From positions 1-20,212 of the forward strand of contig DAOUAK010000035.1 in assembly GCA_034433695.1 (NCBI GenBank): a stretch of 20,212 nt of DNA, given 5' to 3'. This DNA is from JASFBA01 sp034433695 (lineage in GTDB: Bacteria; Chloroflexota; Chloroflexia; DTKN01). Positions 15,741 through 20,212 of the stretch are shown here, piece after piece. The position numbers were made by a program, and so were the translations under genes. The notes under the pieces are model-generated. The model was not told the DNA's origin. It searched no databases and saw only the letters and a list, made by a program, of their open reading frames with translations. The first letter of the stretch is position 1, and each line of letters starts with the position of its first letter.

Positions 15741-15768
15741 TTGACAAATTTGTTTTTTCCTCTATACT
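15741..15768 (+). promoter_or_regulatory. Sigma70-type promoter of the selenoprotein lipoprotein gene
   Basis: A perfect -35 TTGACA (15741-15746) and -10 TATACT (15763-15768) are separated by 16 bases in a locally AT-rich stretch. AAGGAG (15785-15790) lies 7 bases before the ATG at 15798. This shows the gene is a stand-alone transcription unit. Confidence 0.8.
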
Positions 15769-15797
15769 ATCGGTCAGAGAATTCAAGGAGAAAGAAG

Positions 15798-16910
15798 ATG
15801 TTTCGCAAGTCCTTCACCGTTTCGATCGCGCTCCTTCTTTTCCTGGCCGTCCTCCTGGCGGCCTGTCGGGTGGTGGAAGGGCCGGCGCAGACGGCCTACC
15901 CGGCACTGGCTACCCGGCAGGTGGCGGCGCAGTCCACCCTGCCACCAGCCACGAGGAAACCTGTCCAGACCACGGCCGTCCCCGCCACCGCCGGCCGAAC
16001 TCCGCGGCCCACGGCCGCTTCGCCCCTTTCCCCGACGCCGCTTCCCACCCGTGGCGATGTGGCCTTCAGCCTGACCCTCCTCTATACGGGCGAGGTGCAC
16101 GGCGAAGTGCGGCCCTGCGGCTGAGGGGTGCCCCAGGGAGGGCTGGCCCGGCGGGCCAGCGCCGTTCAGCAGTTGCGGGCTCAGGCGAAGGGAAGCGTGC
16201 TCCTTCTGGATAGCGGAAACAGCCTCTATACCGCCGGCAAGCCCTCGGCGACCAGCGATCCCAGCCAGGGGGCCCTTCCGGTCGAGGCGATGAACGCCAT
16301 GAAGTACGACGCCATGGCCCTGGGGGAGATGGACCTGGCCGCCTCCTCCGAGGTCATCCGGGCGCGCTTCGGCGAGGCCTCCTTCCCCATCCTTTCGGCC
16401 AATGTGGGGCCGGCCGGAGCCCTGCCCAACGTCCAGCCCTATATCCTCCGCTCCCTGGACGGCCGCCGCGTTGCCATCATTGGGGTGACCGGACCCATCC
16501 CGGCGGCACGTTTACAGACACTGGGGATCAACCTGACCGTGGAGGACGCCCTGGAGGCCGTCCGGCGCACCGTGGAGGAGGTGCGTTCTCAGGCTGAGGT
16601 GATCATCCTTCTTTCCAACCTGCCCCGGACGGAAAATCTGAAACTCGCCCGGGAGGTGGCCGGCCTGGATGTGGTGATCGGGGCCTATGGCGGCGAGACG
16701 GTCAAGCCCCAGACCGTCGAGGGGCCGGAAGGGGCGGTGATCCTTTGCGCCGCCGGGGCCCAGGGCAAGTCCCTGGGGATGCTTCTGGTGCATTTCGATG
16801 CCCAGGGACGGGTGGTTACCTTTACCGGCCAGTCCTACAGCCTGACACCCCAGTACGCCGACGACCCGGAGATGGTGCAGTTGATGAAGAAATACAACGT
16901 CAGGCCGTAG
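15798..16910 (+). CDS. Putative selenocysteine-containing lipoprotein, 5'-nucleotidase-like metallophosphoesterase fold (in-frame UGA at 16122-16124)
   Basis: Read with UGA as selenocysteine this is one 370-residue protein. Residues 1-22 are a lipoprotein signal with lipobox LLAAC (Cys23). Residues 24-85 are a Pro/Thr/Ala-rich linker. The fold begins at VAFSLTLLYTGEVHGEVRPC, followed by Gly108 and Sec109, then GVPQGGLARRASAVQQL. The frame stays open for 261 codons past the UGA, with family-like blocks: VLLLDSGNSLY, MNAMKYDAMALGEMDLA, FPILSANV, RRVAIIGVTGP, AEVIILLSN, LAREVAGLDVVIGAYGG and a closing DDPEMVQLMKKY. Both halves match one continuous 5'-nucleotidase-type N-terminal domain. From memory, related proteins carry C-G-C before the (Q/L)GGLARRA block, so Sec replaces Cys. 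Catalytic Asn-His and HxH ligands are missing. Its own promoter and SD are present, and selD is next door. The alternative, a nonsense-mutated pseudogene, is less likely. Function is unknown; a redox role of the C-G-U motif is inference. Confidence 0.82.
16125..16160 (+). other. Candidate bacterial SECIS element downstream of the UGA
   Basis: Starting 17 bases after the UGA, GCTGGCCC (16142-16149) and GGGCCAGC (16153-16160) form a perfect 8-bp stem with the 3-base loop GGC. A G in the first loop positions, 26-27 bases past the UGA, fits the general bacterial SECIS rule as I recall it (loop G about 16-37 bases downstream). It is not a strict consensus match, and the region also encodes protein. 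Confidence 0.55.
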
Positions 16911-16923
16911 CCGGCCCGGACAG

Positions 16924-17514
16924 TTAGAGCGTCACCACCCGGCCGGCCCCCAGAAGCGTTTCGGAGATCGCGTACATATTGGATACGGTGCCCACCGCTA
17001 CCCGGTCTTTCAGGCCAAAGTAGCCCAGACAGGTGCCGCAGGCCAGGATCTGTACTCCCTGTTCGGTAAGGGCCCGCAGGTCCTCCAGAATCGGCGAACC
17101 TTCGACGACCAGGCGGACGCCGCTGTTGAAGAAGACGATGACGTCGGGCCGGCGTTCGATCTCCAGGAGGGTGTGGAAGAAGGAACGGATGAGGACCTGC
17201 CCCAGTTCGTCCGATTCCCCACGCCCCATCGTCTCCCCCGGCACGATTAGCACCAGCGGGCCGGCCGCCGGCCCGATTTCCTCCCTTTGCACCTGGGGAA
17301 GTTGCTGCGGGCGAGTTATTCGCACATAAACCGCCTCCTCTTTCCCGTTCACCTCCACCTGCCAGCCGGCCTGCCGGGCCATCCGCGCCACGTTCTCCGC
17401 CTGTTCCGGACCGTCCACGATGGTCAGGATGTCGTCGGCCTCCTGCATGGCCTTTTTCGTCAGCAGAACCGGCTGTGGACAGGGTAGGCCCCGGGCCTGG
17501 ACGATTCTGGGCAT
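16924..17514 (-). CDS. yedF: Selenium metabolism protein YedF (TusA domain plus DsrE-like domain)
   Basis: The 196-residue protein begins with a TusA/SirA-type domain (QARGLPCPQPVLLTKKAM, active-site Cys12 in CPxP). A DsrE-like C-terminal domain holds IVFFNSGVRL and ILACGTCLGYFGLKDRVAVG with Cys159 and Cys162, then VSNMYAISETL. This two-domain layout is the YedF family, found with selD in genomes using selenium; its biochemical role is not settled but is thought to involve handling reactive selenium. The start ATG 17514 is fixed by AGGAGG 6 bases upstream, 11 bases after the selD stop; the frame is open further upstream but shadows selD. It is the last gene of the operon and converges with the lipoprotein selenoprotein gene. 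Confidence 0.92.
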   Translation of the reverse strand: MPRIVQARGLPCPQPVLLTKKAMQEADDILTIVDGPEQAENVARMARQAGWQVEVNGKEEAVYVRITRPQQLPQVQREEIGPAAGPLVLIVPGETMGRGESDELGQVLIRSFFHTLLEIERRPDVIVFFNSGVRLVVEGSPILEDLRALTEQGVQILACGTCLGYFGLKDRVAVGTVSNMYAISETLLGAGRVVTL

Positions 17515-17525
17515 CTTCCACCTCC

Positions 17526-18572
17526 TTAGAAAACCTCGATCCCGCTGCCCTCCAGTACCTCGCCGACAACCCAGGCCGGCTCGGCGGCAGCGGCAAAGCG
17601 GGAGAGAAGCCTTTCCAGATGCTCCGCCGGGACGGAGAGAAGCAGTCCTCCCGAGGTCTCTGGCGTAAAGAGCAGCATCTGTTCTTCCTCCGTAATGGAG
17701 GCAGCAAAAGCGACATGCCTGGAGTAAGCGTCGCGGTTGCGACAACTGCCACCGGGGAAGAGCGATTCCCCGGCATAGTCCCGGGCGCCCGGCAGGAGGG
17801 GCAAAGCCTCCAGGCGGAAGCGCAGCCGGACCCCGCTCTTTTCGGCCACCTCGTAGCCGTGGCCGAGGAGAGAAAAGCCGGTGATGTCGGTGCAGGCGTT
17901 GACGCCGACCTCCTGGGCCAACCGGGCAGCGGTACGGTTCAGGCGGGACATGCTTTCCACGGCGGCGGCGACATGGGCCGGGTCGGCTACCCCTCCCTTG
18001 AGGGCGGTGGTGATGAGGCCCACGCCCAGCGGCTTGGTGAGCACGAGGGCATCGCCGGGACGGGCGCCGGCCTTGGTGAGGATGCGGCGGGGATGGACCA
18101 GCCCCATCACCGCCAGGCCGTACTTGGGCTCTTTATCCTCGATGGTGTGGCCGCCGGCCAGGATGCCCCCGGCCTCGGCCACCTTGTCCGCCCCGCCGCG
18201 CAGGATGGCCTGGGTAACCTCCAGCGGCAGGTCGGTGGGGAAGGCGCAGATATTGAGCGCCAGGACGACCTCCCCGCCCATCGCATAGACGTCGCTCATA
18301 GCATTGGCGGCGGCGACGGCGCCGAAGGTATAGGGGTCGTCCACGATGGGGGTGAAAAAGTCCAGGGTCTGGATGACCGCCACCTCATCGCTCACCCGAT
18401 ACACTGCCGCGTCGTCGCTCACCTCCAGGCCGACCAGGAGATCGGGGAAGTCGGCGGCGCGGAAGCGTTCGCGCAGAGGGCGCAGGACCTGCGCCAGGGC
18501 TTCGGGGCCCATCTTGGCCGCTCAGCCAGCGGCCGAGGCCATTGCGGTCAGGCGGATTTCCTGGCGGGTCAT
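17526..18572 (-). CDS. selD: Selenophosphate synthetase, itself a selenoprotein (in-frame UGA at 18522-18524)
   Basis: SelD makes selenophosphate, the selenium donor for selenocysteine, from selenide and ATP. Read with UGA as Sec the product is 348 residues, the family length. It starts MTRQEIRLTAMASAAG, then Sec17, AAKMGPEALAQVLRPL. Sec17 and Lys20 coincide with essential Cys17 and Lys20 of E. coli SelD. Further motifs are the metal-binding SDDAAVY (Asp53, Asp54), the SDVYAMGGE block (Asp94), LAGGHTIEDKEPKYGLAVMG and ITGFSLLGHGYE. The ATG at 18572 has GGAGG 4 bases upstream; starting at the internal ATG 18512 would cut off the active site, which is how standard gene finders would call it. 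It lies between the TusA-like gene and yedF. A bacterial SECIS-like hairpin follows the UGA. Confidence 0.95.
18479..18495 (-). other. Bacterial SECIS-like hairpin of selD
   Basis: In the mRNA, GGCGCAG and CTGCGCC form a perfect 7-bp stem around the loop GTC, beginning 26 bases after the UGA. The apex GCAGGUCCUGC closely resembles the apical GCAGGUCUGC of the E. coli fdhF SECIS as I remember it. This supports active Sec decoding at codon 17. Confidence 0.65.
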
Positions 18573-18608
18573 CTTTCCTCCATCCGGGCCGTTTTCGGTC
18601 CGGGGAAC

Positions 18609-18655
18609 GGGGGAGGCGACAGGGGGAGTTCCGACCTTGCCCTGCCGCCTCCCCC
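18609..18655 (-). promoter_or_regulatory. Long hairpin in the TusA-selD intercistronic leader
   Basis: Two 16-base arms, 18655-18640 and 18624-18609 on the minus strand, pair fully with one G-U wobble around a 15-base loop. On the plus strand the same position is an A-C mismatch, so the structure belongs to the operon mRNA. No U-tract follows, so it is not a standard terminator; mRNA stability, processing or control of selD are options. It fills half of the 92-base gap between the two genes. Confidence 0.55.
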
Positions 18656-18664
18656 CGATGGGCG

Positions 18665-18874
18665 TCACTTGGTCAGTATCAGGTGGTACGTTCCTTCTTC
18701 CTCCAGGACCTGCACCTGCCAGCCCTCACGGCCGGCCACGCGGATGCAGTTATCCCGGGCCGTCTCGGTATCCACCAGGACGTGGATTTCTCCACGGCCG
18801 GCCTGGCGGAGGGCGTTTCGGGTGAGCAGGGCCGGCTCCGGGCAGGAACGTCCCCGGGCATCCACCGTCATCAT
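18665..18874 (-). CDS. TusA/SirA-family sulfurtransferase-like protein
   Basis: This 69-residue single-domain protein has the TusA signature DARGRSCPEPALLTRNAL with Cys11 in the CPxP motif, and a C-terminal WQVQVLEEEGTYHLIL strand pair. TusA proteins carry persulfide sulfur; homologues encoded between yedE and selD are suspected to carry selenium, which remains inference here. The start is the ATG at 18874, overlapping the yedE stop and preceded by AGGAGG with 7 bases; a longer frame upstream lies inside yedE and is rejected. The gene ends in TGA, 92 bases before selD. Confidence 0.88.
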   Translation of the reverse strand: MMTVDARGRSCPEPALLTRNALRQAGRGEIHVLVDTETARDNCIRVAGREGWQVQVLEEEGTYHLILTK

Positions 18875-20007
18875 CGCTTCACCTCCTGCCGGCGCATCCG
18901 GACAGCAAAGCCGAGGAGCAGGCAAAAGGCCAGGCCGATGCCCACAGCAATCTGGCCGTAGATCGAGGGGCCACCCACGGTGTAGACGTTGTCCTTGACC
19001 GTGTCCGGGATGCCGGCCAGGTTGAAGTTATGGGAGAAACCGGCCCCGACGATCATGCCCAGGACAAAGAGGGCGGCGTCGCCGTCGCCTTCGCCGGCCA
19101 TAAAGAGTTGCCTGCCGGGGCAGCCGCCGGCCAGGGCGAAAGAGAGGCCGGCTAGCGCCATCCCGGCAAAGTTCCATAGGTGGTTGCTGTGCGCGACCGG
19201 TTGACCGGTGAAGGAGAAGTTGACGTAGGGCGTGCCGGTCGTCCAGGTCAGCACCAAATTGGTGAGAAAGGCGGTCAGGAGGAGGGCCAGCACCCCGCCC
19301 AGGAGGTGGGTATCGCCCATCAGGAGCACATCCCGGACGGCCCCCATGGTGCAGAAGCGGGTGCGCTGCGCCAGGAAGCCAATGACCATCCCGACGACCA
19401 GCGATAGCCAGAGGGCGGCGTGCTGGGAGCCGGGGCCCTTTTCGCTGAAGAAAATGGGCAGGTCCTGGCCAAAGACCGGCCGGAAGATGGCCAGGAGGAG
19501 AAGGCCGACCATCAGGGCGGGCATGATCCAGCCGGCTACGGCCGGGGCCGGGGTGGAGCGCCCCAGAGTATAGCCGGCCCGCATAAAGAGCACCCCGACG
19601 CCGATGCCCACGACCAGGCCGGCCAGGGCGAGTAAAGCGTTGAGGTCGCCGCCGGCCAGCCGCAGGAGCGCCCGCCAGGGACAGCCCAGGAAGACGAGGG
19701 CCCCGATCATGGCGAACATACCCAGGAGGAAGCGGATGATCGGGGCCGAGCCGCCACGGGGGCGAAACTCGCGGAAGATGAGGGCGGCTAACAGCGAGCC
19801 CAGGACGAACCCAGGAATCTCCGGGCGGATGTACTGCACGACCGGGTTGCGGTGCAGTCCCAGGGCGCCGGCGATGTCGCGCTCGAAGCAGGCCACGCAG
19901 ACGCCCATATTTTTCGGGTTTCCCCAGAGGACCAGGAGCGCGGCCAGGACGCCGATGATGCCGCCGGCCGTGATAGGTCCCCAACGAGAGGCGAAAAAGC
20001 GTTGCAT
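18871..20007 (-). CDS. yedE: YedE family putative selenium transporter
   Basis: The 378-residue protein is a polytopic membrane protein of the YeeE/YedE family. It has two homologous halves, each with a Gly-Cys-Pro motif: LVFLGCPWRALLRLAGGDLN and LAGGCPGRQLFMAGEGDGD. Also seen are an N-terminal NMGVCVACFERDIAG (Cys37, Cys40), IRPEIPGFVLGS and TRFCTMGAVRD. YeeE members move thiosulfate; the YedE subgroup coded with selD and yedF is annotated as a selenium transporter on genomic grounds. Start: AGGAGG is 7 bases before ATG 20007 but only 1 base before ATG 20013, so 20007 is preferred. It is the first clear gene of the selenium operon and overlaps the TusA-like gene by 4 bases. Confidence 0.93.
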   Translation of the reverse strand: MQRFFASRWGPITAGGIIGVLAALLVLWGNPKNMGVCVACFERDIAGALGLHRNPVVQYIRPEIPGFVLGSLLAALIFREFRPRGGSAPIIRFLLGMFAMIGALVFLGCPWRALLRLAGGDLNALLALAGLVVGIGVGVLFMRAGYTLGRSTPAPAVAGWIMPALMVGLLLLAIFRPVFGQDLPIFFSEKGPGSQHAALWLSLVVGMVIGFLAQRTRFCTMGAVRDVLLMGDTHLLGGVLALLLTAFLTNLVLTWTTGTPYVNFSFTGQPVAHSNHLWNFAGMALAGLSFALAGGCPGRQLFMAGEGDGDAALFVLGMIVGAGFSHNFNLAGIPDTVKDNVYTVGGPSIYGQIAVGIGLAFCLLLGFAVRMRRQEVKR

Positions 20008-20028
20008 GGTCATTCCTCCTTTTTCACA

Positions 20029-20211
20029 CTATAGTCCGTTGGCCCAGAATGTTTCCCAGGCATCCCCCCTTTCCTCCGTCCCTTTCGGGACAGGATGATG
20101 GCTGCCTCCACCGATCGAGGGGGAGGCCTGGGACCGTTCCATCAGGAGGATGCCGGCATCGCCGACCTTCCCCTCGTCGGGGGTGCGCGCCGATACCCTG
20201 GTCCAGGGGGC
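20029..20211 (-). CDS. Possible C-terminal end of an unidentified protein, cut by the window edge
   Basis: On the minus strand a frame is open from the window edge for 60 codons and ends with TAG 21 bases before yedE. It reads APWTRVSARTPDEGKVGDAG and later ends in DAWETFWANGL. Codon use in the first half is GC-rich at third positions like the neighbours; the second half is less so and overlaps hairpins. I do not recognise the protein. It may instead be a non-coding leader of yedE. Confidence 0.35.
   Translation of the reverse strand, partial: APWTRVSARTPDEGKVGDAGILLMERSQASPSIGGGSHHPVPKGTEERGDAWETFWANGL
20078..20127 (-). other. Two hairpins upstream of yedE
   Basis: In minus-strand RNA order, GCCTCC and GGAGGC (20127-20104) form a 6-bp stem with a 12-base loop. 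They are followed by GTCCC-GAAA-GGGAC (20091-20078), a perfect 5-bp stem capped by a GNRA tetraloop. They lie 70-120 bases before the yedE start and overlap the doubtful coding end. They could be a regulatory leader; no known riboswitch consensus was recognised. Confidence 0.4.
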
Positions 20212-20212
20212 C

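Noticed and set aside
15798..16124. Pseudogene by nonsense mutation
   Set aside because: The rest of the frame is free of stops for 261 codons with normal codon bias, promoter and SD are intact, and the stop lies exactly at a motif Cys in a locus with selD.
16128..16910. A separate gene starting at GTG 16128, downstream of the UGA
   Set aside because: No usable SD spacing (GAGGGG abuts the GTG), no signal sequence, and the protein would begin inside a conserved domain. Continuous homology across the UGA and the Sec context fit read-through better.
15798..18572. UGA read as tryptophan in a variant genetic code
   Set aside because: UGA is the normal end of tsf, pyrH, uppS, cdsA, dxr, the ABC permease and the TusA-like gene in the same window.
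17475..18998. Long plus-strand frame across selD
   Set aside because: It is antisense to selD and the TusA-like gene, has no recognisable domain, and the composition is that of a reverse shadow.
20014..20212. Cobalamin riboswitch or tRNA-Sec upstream of yedE
   Set aside because: No conserved cobalamin-box sequence, and no cloverleaf with a long variable arm or acceptor pairing could be found.
1..20212. CRISPR array, insertion sequence, tRNA or rRNA
   Set aside because: No regularly spaced repeats, transposase-like frame, or tRNA/rRNA-like sequence was seen on either strand.

Overview
The window is GC-rich bacterial chromosome. Gene order, codon bias and small lineage-typical proteins suggest a Chloroflexota bacterium (Anaerolineae-like); this placement is inferred from gene content, not from a marker gene. 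Coding density is very high, with no gene-free stretch over about 200 bases. UGA is the normal stop of several genes (tsf, pyrH, uppS, cdsA, dxr, the ABC permease), so the code is standard, yet two genes carry one in-frame UGA each that looks like selenocysteine.

Left part, plus strand (1-7468): the 3' end of an AarF/UbiB-type kinase-like gene, then a clear sigma70-type promoter and a structured leader driving the translation/envelope operon rpsB-tsf-pyrH-frr-uppS-cdsA-dxr. It encodes ribosomal protein S2, EF-Ts, UMP kinase, ribosome recycling factor, undecaprenyl diphosphate synthase, CDP-diglyceride synthase and DXP reductoisomerase. A REP-like palindrome lies between tsf and pyrH, and a possible attenuator between frr and uppS.

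Middle, minus strand (15609 down to 7489): nine tightly packed genes. In transcription order they are an ABC ATPase, an ABC-2 permease fused to a SpoIIM-like domain, rpe, a small membrane protein, a family 2 glycosyltransferase, a TIM-barrel sugar isomerase/epimerase-like protein, a small P-loop NTPase, a UPF0104-type flippase-like membrane protein and an FAD-dependent oxidoreductase. An extended -10 promoter precedes the ABC genes and a second strong promoter precedes the last two genes. Membrane-linked glycan or lipid work is plausible for part of this cluster.

Right part (15741-20212), the most interesting: a selenium locus. On the minus strand yedE (putative selenium transporter), a TusA-family protein, selD and yedF form an operon. 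SelD has selenocysteine (UGA at 18522-18524, residue 17) where E. coli SelD has its essential Cys17. Facing it on the plus strand, with its own promoter, is a lipoprotein gene at 15798-16910 whose reading frame is interrupted by a single UGA at 16122-16124. The frame is open for 261 codons beyond it, the UGA sits in a C-G-U motif where I recall related proteins having C-G-C, and an 8-bp hairpin lies at SECIS distance downstream. I interpret it as an unannotated, possibly undescribed, secreted or lipid-anchored selenoprotein of the 5'-nucleotidase-like metallophosphoesterase fold that has lost most catalytic metal ligands. No selA, selB or tRNA-Sec gene was seen in the window, so they would have to lie elsewhere. 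At the right edge there is a possible C-terminal coding fragment with strong hairpins upstream of yedE.
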